NCBI RefSeq assembly: GCF_023169965.1
Contig: NZ_AP025592.1
Coordinates: forward strand, 4,486,001-4,550,000
Reading direction: 5' to 3'
Length of the DNA: 64,000 nucleotides
Origin: Anaeromyxobacter paludicola
Lineage (GTDB): Bacteria > Myxococcota > Myxococcia > Myxococcales > Anaeromyxobacteraceae
This document shows, one piece after another, positions 25,609 through 36,600 of the stretch. Position numbers and translations under genes: made by a program. The notes beneath the pieces are model-generated. The model was given only the letters and a program-made list of their open reading frames with translations. It had not been told where the DNA came from and ran no database searches. Positions within the stretch are counted from its first letter, which is position 1; the number at the start of each line of letters is the position of its first letter.

Positions 25609-26823
25609 ATGGCCACCCTCCGCCCGTTCCGCGCCCTCCGCCCCGCTCCCCAGAACGCCGAGCGCGTCGCCGCGCCGCCCTACGACGTCATCAACACCGC
25701 CGAGGCCCGCGCCCTCGCCGCCGGCAACCCCGACAGCTACCTGCGGGTGTCGCGCCCGGAGATCGATCTCCCCGAGGGGACCGACGAGCACGACGAGCGG
25801 GTCTACGCCAAGGGGAAGGAGAACCTGGAGGAGCTCCTGGCCCGCGGGGTGCTCCGCGAGGACCCGGCGCCGCGCTTCTACGTCTACGCGCAGCGGATGG
25901 GCGCGCACCGCCAGACCGGGCTCGTCGCCTGCGCGTCGGTGCAGGAGTACGTGGACGACGTCATCAAGAAGCACGAGAAGACGCGCGCCGACAAGGAGGA
26001 CGACCGCACCCATCACATCGACGTGCTCGGCGCGCACGACGAGCCGGTGTTCCTCACCTATCGCGCCAGGGGCGAGATCGACGCGCTGGTCGAGGAGGTG
26101 AAGCGCGCCGCGCCGGAGTACGACCTCGTCACGAAGGACGGGGTGGCCCACCAGCTCTGGGTGGTGCCGGAGCAGGCCGGAGCGCGGCTCGAGGCGCTCT
26201 TCCGCGAGGTGCCGGCGCTCTACGTGGCCGACGGCCACCACCGCTCCGCCGCCGCCGCCCGCGTGCACGCGCAGCGGGCCGGCCAGCCGGGAGAGCACGG
26301 CGCCTTCCTCGCCGTGGTCTTCCCGCACGACCAGATGCAGATCCTGGCCTACAACCGGCTCGTGAAGGACGCGCGCGGCCGCGCGCCGGCCGAGCTCCTC
26401 GCCGAGGTGGGCAAGGTGATGGACGTGGCGCCCGCGTCGTCGCCGGCGCCCGAGGCGCCGCTCTCCTTCGGGCTCTTCGTCGAGGGGCGCTGGTACCGCG
26501 CCCGGGTCCGCCCCGGCAGCTACGACGCCAAGGACCCGGTCGCCTCGCTCGACTGCTCCATCGTGCAGGACCAGCTCCTCGCGCCCATCTTCGGGATCGC
26601 CGATCCCCGGCGCGACAAGAACGTGGACTTCGTGGGCGGCATCCGCGGCGCCGGCGAGCTCGAGCGGCGGGTGAAGGAGGAGGGCTGGTCGATGGCCATC
26701 CACCTCTTCCCGACCCGCATCGAGCAGCTCATCGCGGTCTCCGACGCCGGGCTGCTCATGCCGCCCAAGAGCACCTGGTTCGAGCCGAAGCTGCGGAGCG
26801 GGCTGTTCGTGCACCGGTTCTAG
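25609..26823 (+). CDS. DUF1015 family protein
   Basis: The 404-residue protein has the conserved features of the DUF1015 family: an opening LRPFRALRPAPQNAERVAAPPYDVI, the YADGHHRSAAA motif (about residue 205-215, YVADGHHR), and HEKTRADKEDDRTHH in the middle. The His-rich motifs suggest a nucleotide or metal site; the family is related by fold to HPr(Ser)-kinase-like or SerK-type proteins, and some members phosphorylate serine, but function here is not established. ATG 25609 has AGGAG six bases upstream; GTG 25606 is an alternative. It is divergent from the membrane protein and convergent with the cytochrome fusion gene. Confidence 0.85.
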   Translation: MATLRPFRALRPAPQNAERVAAPPYDVINTAEARALAAGNPDSYLRVSRPEIDLPEGTDEHDERVYAKGKENLEELLARGVLREDPAPRFYVYAQRMGAHRQTGLVACASVQEYVDDVIKKHEKTRADKEDDRTHHIDVLGAHDEPVFLTYRARGEIDALVEEVKRAAPEYDLVTKDGVAHQLWVVPEQAGARLEALFREVPALYVADGHHRSAAAARVHAQRAGQPGEHGAFLAVVFPHDQMQILAYNRLVKDARGRAPAELLAEVGKVMDVAPASSPAPEAPLSFGLFVEGRWYRARVRPGSYDAKDPVASLDCSIVQDQLLAPIFGIADPRRDKNVDFVGGIRGAGELERRVKEEGWSMAIHLFPTRIEQLIAVSDAGLLMPPKSTWFEPKLRSGLFVHRF

Positions 26824-26874
26824 GGGGCGGGCGCTGCACCCGGCCGCCGCCCAGCCCAGCGACGCGGCCCCGCC

Positions 26875-28554
26875 TCACGGCACCGCCCACCCGCCCTCCG
26901 AGACCACCCGCGTCCCGGCGCCCTGCGCGAACCGGACCACCTGGCCGCCCTTCGAGGCGAAGCGCTGCCCCGGCGCGAGGCCGAGGCGCGGGTAGTAGCC
27001 GTTCACCAGCCGGTGGCTGAGGAGCGCCTCCATCCGCTCCACGAGGTAGTCGCGCACGAAGCTGTCGAGCATGTGCCCGAGGGTCTCGGAGAGGATGGCG
27101 CAGGCGAGCCAGGTGTCGGTCTGGACGCGCTCGGCCACCACCGGCAGGCGCCGCACCTGGAACCAGCCGAGCGGGAAGCTCATGCGCACCCGCCGCTCCT
27201 CGGGCAGGTCGAACGGGTAGGCGAGCCGCGCCCGGGCGCGCCAGGCGGGGGGGAGCGGCGCCCGCTCCAGGCCGCCCATCCGGCCGGAGGCGTACACGGC
27301 GGCGACGGGGCCGGGATCGGCGGGGAGCGCCGCGACGTCGCCGGGGCGGAGCCAGAGCACCACCGCGTCGCCCGGCCCGAGGCCGGTGAGCGCCGCCGCG
27401 AGCGCGGCCCGGGGCTCGCCCGCACCGACCGTCCGCGTCACCGAGGCGAGCCCCGGCGGCGCCGCCTTCGCGAGCGCCGCGGCGGCCTCCTCGCCCACGT
27501 CGCCGGGCCGGACCACCTGCACGAGCCGCCGCACCGCCGCCCGCTCCTGCTCCCGCGCCAGCTCGCGCGAGAGGAGCGCGGCCTCGAGCAGCACGCCCTT
27601 CGAGAAGTAGACCGGGTAGAAGTCCCCCTCCGCGACCACCGGCAGGTCCACGTTGGGCAACAGGCAGGGGAGGGCGGCCCGCTCGCAGAACCGGTGCACG
27701 GGGGCCCAGGTCCGGCCGCCCAGCCCCGAGATCACGGCGAGCACCGGCTCCGCGGCGAGCCGCTCGTGGAGCTGCGCCTCCCAGCTGTCGGGCGACCCCG
27801 ACAGCTCCCAGACGTGGAGCTGCCACTTGCGGTTCACCCGGTACATGATCCCGCGCGACGACTGCATGGGCGGGGTGGCGCCGCGGTAGCCGGCGTTCTT
27901 GTCGTGGAAGAACTGGCGCAGGACGTCGAGCATCCCCTGGCGCGCCACCGGGTCGGCGTCGGGCGTGACGATGGTGGCGAAGTGGAGCGTGTCGCGCGTC
28001 ACCCCCGGCTCGGGCGCGGCGCCGAGCTGCTTCAGATACGCGATGAGCGAGGCCATGCTGGCGTCGTCGAGCGCGTAGCGCGGCATGAGGTAGCCGAGCG
28101 GCCGGCCCTCGCGATCCTTGCCCTCGCGGATGGCGCGGGCCAGCGTGGCGTCGGTGTAGGCGCCCCGCCGCGCCACGTAACCCTGCACGTGCGGGAGGTC
28201 GAGGTCGTCCACGTTCCGCGCGCCGGGCCGGAAGAGATAGCGGCCGAGGATGGGCGGGATGACGGTCTGCCCCTCCCAGCTCCCGAGGCCGCTCCGCCGG
28301 TGGCAGGTGGCGCAGGCCGCGAGCGCGCCCTCCACGCCGCCGCCGCCCTCCCGCGCGCCGCGCACCGGCCGGCCCGAGGGCAGCAGCCCCTCGCGGTAGA
28401 TGCGCTCGCCGGCGCCGGGCGAGGCGGGCGCAGGCGCGGCGGGGCGGGCGCCGGCCGCCGCGGGCGCGAGGAGGCCGGCCGCCGCGAGCAGGGCGAGGAG
28501 CCCCGGCCTCGCGCCGGGGCCGCGCCGGGCCGCGGGGGAGGTCGGCGGCCGCAT
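26875..28554 (-). CDS. Monohaem cytochrome c fused to a periplasmic-binding-protein-like domain
   Basis: The 559-residue protein begins with a signal peptide (~1-37). Residues ~48-180 form a class I cytochrome c: haem site CATCH at 81-85, and a C-terminal GYLMPRYALDDASMASLIAY, where the Met is the likely sixth ligand. From ~190 to ~500 the chain resembles type 1 periplasmic binding proteins of the Leu/Ile/Val receptor kind (LHFATIVTPDADPVARQGML ... AVISGLGG ... ETLGHMLDSFVRDYLVERME), without any transporter gene nearby. The fusion suggests a ligand-responsive or substrate-docking electron carrier. Its ATG lies four bases after the stop of the SCO1-like gene; it is the last gene of the eight-gene run. 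Confidence 0.8.
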   Translation of the reverse strand: MRPPTSPAARRGPGARPGLLALLAAAGLLAPAAAGARPAAPAPASPGAGERIYREGLLPSGRPVRGAREGGGGVEGALAACATCHRRSGLGSWEGQTVIPPILGRYLFRPGARNVDDLDLPHVQGYVARRGAYTDATLARAIREGKDREGRPLGYLMPRYALDDASMASLIAYLKQLGAAPEPGVTRDTLHFATIVTPDADPVARQGMLDVLRQFFHDKNAGYRGATPPMQSSRGIMYRVNRKWQLHVWELSGSPDSWEAQLHERLAAEPVLAVISGLGGRTWAPVHRFCERAALPCLLPNVDLPVVAEGDFYPVYFSKGVLLEAALLSRELAREQERAAVRRLVQVVRPGDVGEEAAAALAKAAPPGLASVTRTVGAGEPRAALAAALTGLGPGDAVVLWLRPGDVAALPADPGPVAAVYASGRMGGLERAPLPPAWRARARLAYPFDLPEERRVRMSFPLGWFQVRRLPVVAERVQTDTWLACAILSETLGHMLDSFVRDYLVERMEALLSHRLVNGYYPRLGLAPGQRFASKGGQVVRFAQGAGTRVVSEGGWAVP

Positions 28555-28557
28555 CGC

Positions 28558-29184
28558 TCACCGCGCCGCGAGGAGCTCCCGCAGCTCCCGCGCCAGCTCC
28601 TCGGCCGTGGCGAAGCCGTCGAGGCGCACCCAGCGCCGCCCCGGACCCGCCCGCAGGAAGGTGGCCGGCGTGTGGTCCATCTTGTCACCGCGCCAGGCGT
28701 CGAAGGCCCGCTGGGCGGCGACGCTCGCCTCGACCGTGCCGGTGTAGAGCCGCCACTGCGGGCCGGCCCCCATCCTCTTGCCATAGGCGCGCAGCCGCTC
28801 GGGGGTGTCCTGCTCCGGGTCGATGGAGATCGACACCAGGTGCACGCGGTCGCGGTCGCGCCCGAGCGCCTGCTGGAGCTGGGCGAAGGTCCGGCTCATC
28901 ACCGGACAGATGGTGGTGCAGGTGGTGAAGACGAAGTCGAGGACCACCGGCCGGCCATCGTCGAGCTCCTCGGGCAGCGTGACCACTTTGCCGTCGTCGC
29001 GGACGAGCGGCACGCGCGGCAGGACGTAGTCGGCGGTGGAGCGCCGGGCCCGCTTCAGCTCCTGGGACCCGCCGTGGTGGCAGGGAGGCTCGGCCCCGTC
29101 CTCCCCGCGGGCGGCGCGGGCCGGGAGAGCCAGGGCAGCGGCGACGAGGGCGGAGAAGAAGAGGGGATGCGCGGAGCGGCTCAT
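28558..29184 (-). CDS. SCO1/SenC-type copper chaperone, exported
   Basis: The 208-residue protein has a signal peptide and a thioredoxin fold. The copper-binding CxxxC motif lies in FVFTTCTTICPVMSRTF and the matching His is in KMDHTPATFL, giving the Cys-Cys-His site of Sco proteins. VSISIDPEQDTPERLRAYG is also characteristic. A short PCHHGG sequence after the signal could bind another metal ion. Sco proteins deliver copper to CuA sites or act as thiol reductases. Here no oxidase subunit is adjacent, so the nearby multicopper-oxidase-like proteins are the likely clients (inference). ATG 29184 is preferred over 29211 because GAGG lies eight bases before it and the signal peptide begins there. 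Confidence 0.9.
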   Translation of the reverse strand: MSRSAHPLFFSALVAAALALPARAARGEDGAEPPCHHGGSQELKRARRSTADYVLPRVPLVRDDGKVVTLPEELDDGRPVVLDFVFTTCTTICPVMSRTFAQLQQALGRDRDRVHLVSISIDPEQDTPERLRAYGKRMGAGPQWRLYTGTVEASVAAQRAFDAWRGDKMDHTPATFLRAGPGRRWVRLDGFATAEELARELRELLAAR

Positions 29185-29207
29185 GGCAGGCACCTCGGGG
29201 GTTCGGG

Positions 29208-30077
29208 TCAATCGGCCTTGGCGAAGCGGGCGTCGTCGAGCTCCGGGTTCACCGCCACGCGCTCCACGGTGAGCTTCTCGGACCCGGGCGCGCCCTCCAC
29301 GGTCGTCTCGAGGGCCATCGGGAAGAGCAGCCCGTCCACGGCGCGGTAGTCGCGCAGGTACGTGAAGACCGGCCGCACCTTGCCGTCGATCCGCCGGCTC
29401 CCCTCGACCTTCACGTCGAGGTAGCTCTTCGCGTCCACCCAGACGTGCCGCACCTCGCCGTCGCGCGAGGTCACCGCGAGCTTGTAGGCGTCCCGCCCGT
29501 CCACGGGCTCGGTGCCCACGAGCCGCACCCGGCTGCCCTGCGCCTCGTAGTCGAGGAGCGGCCCCTCGAGCTCCGACTGCTGCGAGGCGACGCGCAGCTC
29601 CTCGGCGGTGAAGGGCTCGACCTCGCGGCGGCCGAGGAACGGGCGCAGCTTGAAGCCCCGGGTGCCGTCGAAGACCTGCACCGCCGTCTGGCCCTGGAAC
29701 TTCACCTCGACGCGCGACATGCGTGGCCGCTTCAGCTCCATCGCGAAGGGGAGCTGGACCTGCCGCTCCGGGTCCCCCCGCCGCGCCAGCGCGCGCCTCG
29801 CGCCGGGCTCGAGCCGGGCCTGCGACGGCAGGTAGGACCTCGCGAGGCGCGCCGGGTCCCGCGGCCTGCCGGCCTCGAGCCGTCCCGAGATCGAGAGCGC
29901 GCGGACCTTGCGCCAGGCGGCGAGCCCGCCGCGCGCGGCGGCGTTCCGCTCGGCGATGGTGGCCGCCTCCCGCTCGTCCCGTGAGAGGTGGCAGCCCGCG
30001 GCGAGGAGCGCGAGCGGGGCGGCGAGGCGGACGAGCGCGGCGGCGGGGTGAAGGTGCTGCGAGAGGCGTCCTGGCAT
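29208..30077 (-). CDS. Outer-membrane-type lipoprotein, LolA/LolB-like fold suspected
   Basis: The 289-residue protein ends its signal in LLAAGC (Cys29). The mature part has alternating short strands (ALSISGRLEAGR, RVEVKFQGQTAVQVFDGTRG, KLAVTSRDGEVRHVWVDAKS, YLDVKVEGSRRIDGKVRPVF), a pattern like outer-membrane lipoprotein-sorting relatives that bind lipid in a half-barrel. The link with LolA is by look only. GGAG lies nine bases before ATG 30077. It lies 66 bp after the preceding gene and 23 bp before the SCO1-like gene on the same strand, so it is part of the redox run. Confidence 0.7.
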   Translation of the reverse strand: MPGRLSQHLHPAAALVRLAAPLALLAAGCHLSRDEREAATIAERNAAARGGLAAWRKVRALSISGRLEAGRPRDPARLARSYLPSQARLEPGARRALARRGDPERQVQLPFAMELKRPRMSRVEVKFQGQTAVQVFDGTRGFKLRPFLGRREVEPFTAEELRVASQQSELEGPLLDYEAQGSRVRLVGTEPVDGRDAYKLAVTSRDGEVRHVWVDAKSYLDVKVEGSRRIDGKVRPVFTYLRDYRAVDGLLFPMALETTVEGAPGSEKLTVERVAVNPELDDARFAKAD

Positions 30078-30143
30078 GGTGAGTGGCTCCCGATGTGCTC
30101 CGTCTGCGTGTCCCGCGGGCGCGGCGCCGGCCGGCCCGCGGCG

Positions 30144-30638
30144 CTACTCCACGACCAGCCCTTCCGCCCGCAGGTCGCCCACGGCGAGGGTGACGCGGCC
30201 GCCCCGCTTCACCAGGCCGCCCGGGTTCCCGAAGATCATGAAGTAGGTGCGGTGGCGCTCGAGCGGCGCGACCTGCCGCAGCTCGCCCACCTTCTCCATC
30301 GCCGGCACCGCGAGCGCGGTCCGGGTGGCCTCGTCGATGAGGAACGGCCGCGTCCGCCGGTCGGTGAGGGCCGCCGCCCGCGCCGGGTCCACCACCCGGT
30401 AGTCGAAGCGCAGCATGGAGCCGGAGGCGACCCGCCGGACGCCGACCACGTCCACGCCCCAGCTGCGCTGGAGCTGCCGGCCGCGGCGGGCGCGCCAGGC
30501 CGCGGCGGCGCCGGTCGCCGACGAGGACCCGGGCAGCGCCCCCGCCCCGCCGGAGCGGGCCGGGGCCCCGGCGCCCGCGGTCGGGGCCGCGAGCAGGAGG
30601 AGGAGCCCCGCCAGCCCCGCCGCGCCGCCGGCGCTCAC
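30144..30638 (-). CDS. Exported hypothetical protein of the redox cluster
   Basis: The 164-residue protein starts with GTG 30638, which overlaps the stop of the 2486-residue gene (GTGA), so the two are translationally coupled. The first ~22 residues are a signal peptide (GLAGLLLLLAAPTAGAGA). The mature part holds WGVDVVGVRRVASGSMLRF, DYRVVDPARAAALTDRRTRP and YFMIFGNPGGLVKRGGRVTL, suggesting a beta-sandwich that ends in GDLRAEGLVVE. It has no Cys and few His after cleavage, so it is unlikely to hold metal. The obligate coupling suggests it assists export, folding or surface attachment of the giant protein; that is inference. Confidence 0.75.
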   Translation of the reverse strand: MSAGGAAGLAGLLLLLAAPTAGAGAPARSGGAGALPGSSSATGAAAAWRARRGRQLQRSWGVDVVGVRRVASGSMLRFDYRVVDPARAAALTDRRTRPFLIDEATRTALAVPAMEKVGELRQVAPLERHRTYFMIFGNPGGLVKRGGRVTLAVGDLRAEGLVVE

Positions 30639-33600
30639 CGGACCACCCCCGCCGCCCGGTTCGCCGCGGCGACGAGCGGCGCCGCGCCCTGGTACTCGTC
30701 GGCCCCGATGTCGTAGGCGCCGGCGAGCGGCCTGGGCTGGCCGTCGTAGTCGTGGTTGGGCACGGACCCGTTCGCGGTCCCGGCGTTGTAGGCCGAGGAG
30801 GCGGTCCCGGAGAGGTGGTAGTCGCCGAACGCGGTCCCGGTCACCGGGCTCGCGAGGTAGAGCGGCCCGAAGCGGAGGGTGACGTAGTTGTTCCCCTCGT
30901 CCACGGTGGCGGCCACCTGCAGGTTCTTCACGTTCGGCGGGTCGATGACGCTCGGGAGCTCGGGGGCGGCCCGCGCGCCGTTGCAGTACGGGGTCACGAG
31001 GCGCGGGTCGCCGGAGGTGTTCCCGCTCCCGGCGTAGCCGGCCGTGCTGGTGAGCACCGCGAAGGACGGCGCCAGCCGGCGCGTGCCGGGCGTGGCCGCG
31101 GCGGCGTCGCCGAGGACGCCCAGATCCCAGTACTTCGCGCCCGCCGGGCACTGGCCGCTCGTCGCCTGGTCGGCCAGGACGGTGCACCCGGCGCGCACGT
31201 CGGCGAGGCTGTTGCCGACGCAGAGCCGGCCGTCGCCCGAGTAGAAGAACGACCGGTTGCGCCAGATGACGTCGTTGAACAGCTCCGGCTGCGAGATGGC
31301 GTTCGAGCTCCGCAGGCCGCTCGTCGCGAACTGGGCCAGCAGCGCCGGGCTGGTGGGCTCGGAGACGATGCCGGAGGGGCCGGGGCGGCCCACGCCCGCG
31401 GTGCCGGTGGTGGCCGCCGGGAGCGGCACGCCGCCCGCGAGCACCACGCCGGCGGTGCCGGTGCTGTCGTTGCCGGCGATGGTGTCGTTGTCCACGAAGG
31501 CGCGCACGGTGTCGGCGAGCGAGATCCCGCCGCCGGCCCAGGCGGCGATGTTGTCCACGATGAGGTTGTTGGTGACCGTGACCCGGTGCCAGCGCGCCGG
31601 CTGGGGGAAGGCGGTCACGTCGGCGCCGTTGACCTGCTGCAGCCGGAGGCCGCCGCCCTGGCCGCCCTCTGCGAGGTTGCCGCGGATGAGGTTGGCGTCG
31701 ATGGTCAGGTCGCCCGCGCCGAGCGAGACCGTCCCGGCCACCGGCGGCTCGCCGCCCACGAAGATGCCGCCGCCGTGCGTGGCGCCGGTCTGCTGGAAGC
31801 TCTGGTTGAAGAGGATCTGGTTGTTGGCGATGACGCCGCCCTGGCTGAACCCGAGGTGGCCCACGCCGCCGCCGTCCGAGGCGCTGTAGTTCCCGCAGAT
31901 GAAGTTGTGGTCCAGGCTGTAGCCGTCGGTGCCGGTGCAGATCGAGACGCCGCCGCCCGCGCCGCCGAAGCCGTTCGGGCCCTCGACCGTGCCGTTCTTG
32001 GTGATGGCGTTGTGGTGGATGCGGACCCCCACGTCGTAGCCGAAGCCGGCGATCCGCTGGTTGTGCAGGAGCACCCGGCCGGCCGCGTCGCTCGGCAGGG
32101 CCTCGAGCTCCAGGTAGGGGACGCCCACCCGCACGCCGCCGTTGAAGGCGCCGGCGTTGCCGTAGATCCGGTCGTTCGCGATCTCGAGCCCGTGGGCCCA
32201 GCCGTTCACGTACACGCCGCCGCCGGCGTCCCCGCCCGTGACGCTCAGGCCGTCGATGCGGGAGGGGGCGCAGAGGAAGTTGCTCTCCGAGCCGACCGTC
32301 CCGGCCGACCCGCAGTCGCTCGCCGGCAGGTTCTTCGCGAGCACGGTGACGCCGGCGCCCTCCTCGCTGCCGAGCACGGTCGGCTCGAGGAGCACCACGC
32401 CGCCCGTGATCTCCTGGGTCGGGAGCGGGTCCACCTGCGCCGGGCCGAGCTGGTTGCCGGTGATCGGGTCCACGTTGAAGAGCTGGTTGATGCGGGGGCG
32501 CCACTGGTCGAGCTTGGAGGTCGGGTACTTGGCGGCGTTGATGACCACCGAGGCGGCGCCGACGCCCTGCAGCCGCACCGGCTTCCACATGATGACCAGC
32601 TCGTTGTACGTGCCGGCGTCCACCAGGATGAGGTCGCCCGGGCGCGCCAGGTCGATGGCGTCCTGGATGGTCTGCCCGGCGGCGGCGCTCACGTAGGTCG
32701 GCGCGCGGCCGCCCACGGTGACGGTGACCGCGTCCACGGTGGACTTGCCGGCGGCGGTGGTGATGGAGAGCTCGCCCGTGGGCGTGCCCGCGGGGACGCG
32801 GACGGTGATGGCGCCGTCGCTCCAGGCGCTGACGCTGGCGGTGAGGTCGCGGGCGCCGATCCTGAGCTGGCCGCGCGCGCTCCCGAAGCCGTAGTGGCGC
32901 GTCACGGTGGCCTGGCTCGCGAGCCCGCCCGTCGCGAAGGGGCCGGCGTAGGCCGGGTTCGGGACCCGCTGGTCGCCGAGCGCGAGGATGGTGAGCGTGC
33001 CGCCGGCGGCCGGGACCCAGGGCCCGAAGCCGCTGCTCCCGTCCACGCGGAGGACGGCCGGGGTGGCGTCGGGGTAGGCGCAGTCGGCGGGGTTGTACCC
33101 GGCGGCGAAGGCGGCGATGGGGACGACCGGCGTGTCGAGGTAGGTCGTCTGCCCCGGCATGTACGGGTTCGTGTAGCAGAAGTTGCTGTAGGCCGGGTTG
33201 TAGCTCGGGTCGGTGATCATCTTCCCGGTCGCCGGGTCGGCGATGGGGCCCGGGTCGTTGATGCAGGTGACGAGCATGTTCGGGCCGTAGCCGGAGGGCG
33301 TCGGCGGGTTCACGAGCCAGCTCGAGGGGGTCATCATGTTGTAGGCGCCCCACTGGTCGCTGTAGGTGCGGGCGATCTCGTTCCCGGTGAAGTCCTTGAT
33401 CGACACCGGCACGAAGGGCACGGAGGCCTTCTCGCCGAAGTCGGGCGCGAACGCGTTGAACTCGGAGGTGGCGTCGTCGAGGATGATGCCGGTGTTGTTC
33501 GAGGCCACCGGCACCTCGGTGAAGACGAAGAAGTTGGCGCTCGACTGCATCTGATCGTTCAGCACCACCTTCTTGCGGTCGCAGAGCGGGCGGTCCATCC

Positions 33601-36600
33601 CGGCGAAGGGCGCCACCTGCTGCGCCTGCGGGAAGAGGCTCAGGTAGTCGGGCACGCGGTGGAGGCTGCCGACGCACTCCGGGAAGGTGGCGGCGTTGCT
33701 CACCGTGAAGGACCCCAGGTTGGTGGTGGGATCGCTCTGGAAGCCGGGGTCGCCGGTGCCGGGGTTGTTCGGGTTGGCGTTACCGAGCGTGGCCTGGTCG
33801 GGGAGGATGAAGATGCTCGCCAGCGCGCCGAACTGCTGGGTGGCCGGGGCGACGAAGGTGTCGCCGATGAGGATGTTCTTGTCCTCCTCCTTCACCACCT
33901 CGTAGCCGGGCGGCGTGACCGCCTCGACCACGTAGGTCCCCGGCGGCAGGCTCACCAGCGTCTGGCCGGCGGCCTTCTGCGCCGCGGTGAGCGGGTGGGC
34001 GGCGACGTAGGCGGCGCTCGGGAAGGTGTAGCGGCCGTCGTACGGCGCCGCCTGCACCTGGTTCCAGGAGTGCCAGCCGTCGTAGCAGCGCTTCCGGTCG
34101 GTGCCGCCGAGCGTGTACTGCGTGAAGGGATCGGTGGGGCTCTGGCCGGGGCACTGGAGGTTGACCTGCGCGCCGGCCGGGTAGGCGGCGGCGGGCGCGA
34201 CCGCGCCGGTGGCGGGGACGCGCAGCAGGCCGTCCGAGCCGAGCAGGTACTGCTGGCCGTTCGCGCCCTGCACCAGGTTCACGTAGTCGTCCCAGCTCGT
34301 GGTCCGGGTGGTGTCCACGAGCGCCAGCGTCTCGGAGCCGTCGGCGAGGGTCTGCTTCGCGTAGAGGTTCACGGTGACGCGCGGGACGAGCGGCTCCCAG
34401 ATGGTCTGCACGTTGAACCGCATGTCGTCGAACGGGCGGGTGGAGGAGTAGACGACCGTCCCCTGGATGCCGCCGTTCTCGCCCACGGCGTAGGGAGCGC
34501 GGCCCCACTCGACGCGCGAGCGCTGGCTGATGAAGCCCTGGAGGCCGTAGCTGAGCGCGCCGGGCTGCTCCACCCGCTCGGACGTGCCGTCGGGCGCGTA
34601 GGCGTAGGTGGACGTCCAGAGGCCGGCGCCCGGGCCGGAGGCGTCGGGCTTGCCGCCGCCGTCCACGTAGATGTGCACGCCGGTCTGCTTGAAGCGGGTC
34701 GTGTCCGCCTCGGCGACGTACCAGTTGAAGAGCGGGAAGAGCTCGGCCAGGAGCCCGTTGCCGTTGCTGTCGGTCAGCGTGGCGTTCGAGGGGGCGCCGT
34801 TGCGGTAGCGGACCGTGAGCGGCACGTTCGAGATGCCCTGCTCGCCGGCGTCGAAGCGGCCGTTGCCGTTCGCGTCCATGAAGATGTTCTGGTCGTACTG
34901 CGTGAACCAGCTCAGCACCGGGATGTTCCCGAGCGCGACGGTGGTGGTGTTCGGCGGCACCGTGACCGCGACGTTCTGGATGATCTGGTCGAGCCACTGG
35001 TCGAAGACGGCCAGGTCGTAGCTACCGGCCGGCACGCCCGCGAGGCTGAAGTTGCCGTCGGGGTCGCACTGGGCGGCGGCGACCGCCGGGCCGTTCCCGC
35101 CCTGCGAGTTGAGCACCACCTGGCAGGTGGTGGAGGCGAGGAGGTCGTAGGAGCCCGAGTCCCAGAGCGTGACGTCGGAGGGGCGGGACATGTGCTGGTT
35201 CGTCACCTTGCCGGTGACGACGCCCGTGCCCTGGAAGCCGTTCGCCGCGGCGTAGCTCGCCACGTGGGCCGGGTTCACGAAGCCGATGGTGACGTGCGGG
35301 CCGGGCGGGCCGAACTCCTGGAAGTAGACCGGCTCGTTCACGCCCACGAAGGCGTCCTGCGCCTGGGTGCCCTCGAGCGTCTCGGTCTGCCACCAGACCT
35401 CGCCCGCCCCCTCGCGCGCCGCGCCGGGGTGGGCGATGACGTCGTAGCGGGCCGGGGTGAGGTTCTTGATGAGGGCGTGGCCGGCGAGGGCGTAGACCGC
35501 GGGGTCGCCGGTGTAGCCGGGCGGCGGGTTGGGGCAGGTGTAGACCACGCCGACCAGGTTGCCGGTCGCGCTCGTGCCGGTGCCGTTGGTGGCCCGGTTC
35601 TGGTCGTCCGGGCAGCCGGGGCGGCCGAGCAGCGCGTTCGAGAGCGGCATGTTGAAGGCGTCGTAGGTCTGCTGGCCGGCGACGTCGCCGGTGCGCCCGG
35701 CGGGGTCGTTGAGGATGATGTTGAAGCCGCCGAGGCCGCTCTCGGTCGGCTCGTCCTGGCCGTTGGTGGGGGAGGAGTCCTCGTAGACGTAGATGCTCAT
35801 CTGCGCGGTGGGCAGCGGGGTCGCCTGGAGCTTCACCTTGAGCGCCGCCCACTTGCCATTCACGAACCGCACCTGCGCGCCGCCCATGGTGTGGCCGGGA
35901 GGGCTGCCGTCGCCGGGGAGGATCGAGAGGTAGTAGCGCTTCGTCGGATCGAGGGCCGCCTGGTCCGGCGTCGCCTGCTTCGCGAGCGCCTCGGCGTCGG
36001 TGACCACGTGGCGCGTCCCGCTGGCGGGGTCGAGGACCGACTGGCCGCTGCCGCAGCTCGTCGGGCCGACGCAGCCGGTCGCCACCACCGTCATGTGGCT
36101 GCGGTGGAAGCTCGTCGCCAGCGTGCGGGTGGAGAGGGCGGGGGTGGCGCTGGTGTCGTGCTGGAAGGTGAGGTCCTCCTGCATCGTCCAGCGGTAGTCG
36201 CCGAGGGCCGCGCCGGTCGAGGCGTCGGCCACGGTCACCGGCAGGCCGGCCACGCTGCCCGGCGCGCCGAAGGTGACGGTGACGGTCGCGGGGGCGCTCG
36301 GCGTCCCCTGCGAGTTGGTGGCGACGTAGGAGAAGCTGCACGAGGCGCCGCTGCCGGTGGCGGTGAAGGAGCCGTCGGCGGCGAGCGAGACCGTGCCGCA
36401 GGTGCTGCCGGTGACGCCGCCGGCGGTGAGGGCGTAGCCGCCCGGATCGACGTCGTTGGCGAGCACGCCGGGGCGCGGGGTGGTGAAGCGGCCGAGGAGG
36501 GCGCTCGTGTAGGCGTCGGCGTTGGCGGTGGGGGCGGCGCCCTTCGCGCCGACGGTCAGGGTCACCGCCGCGGTGAGCGTGGCGACGCCGTTGCCGAAGT

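Noticed and set aside
22864-26814. A single 1316-codon minus-strand gene joining the di-haem peroxidase to upstream sequence
   Set aside because: The peroxidase has its own lipoprotein signal, Shine-Dalgarno and ATG at 23976. The upstream part is antisense to the DUF1015 gene and out of frame with the membrane protein.
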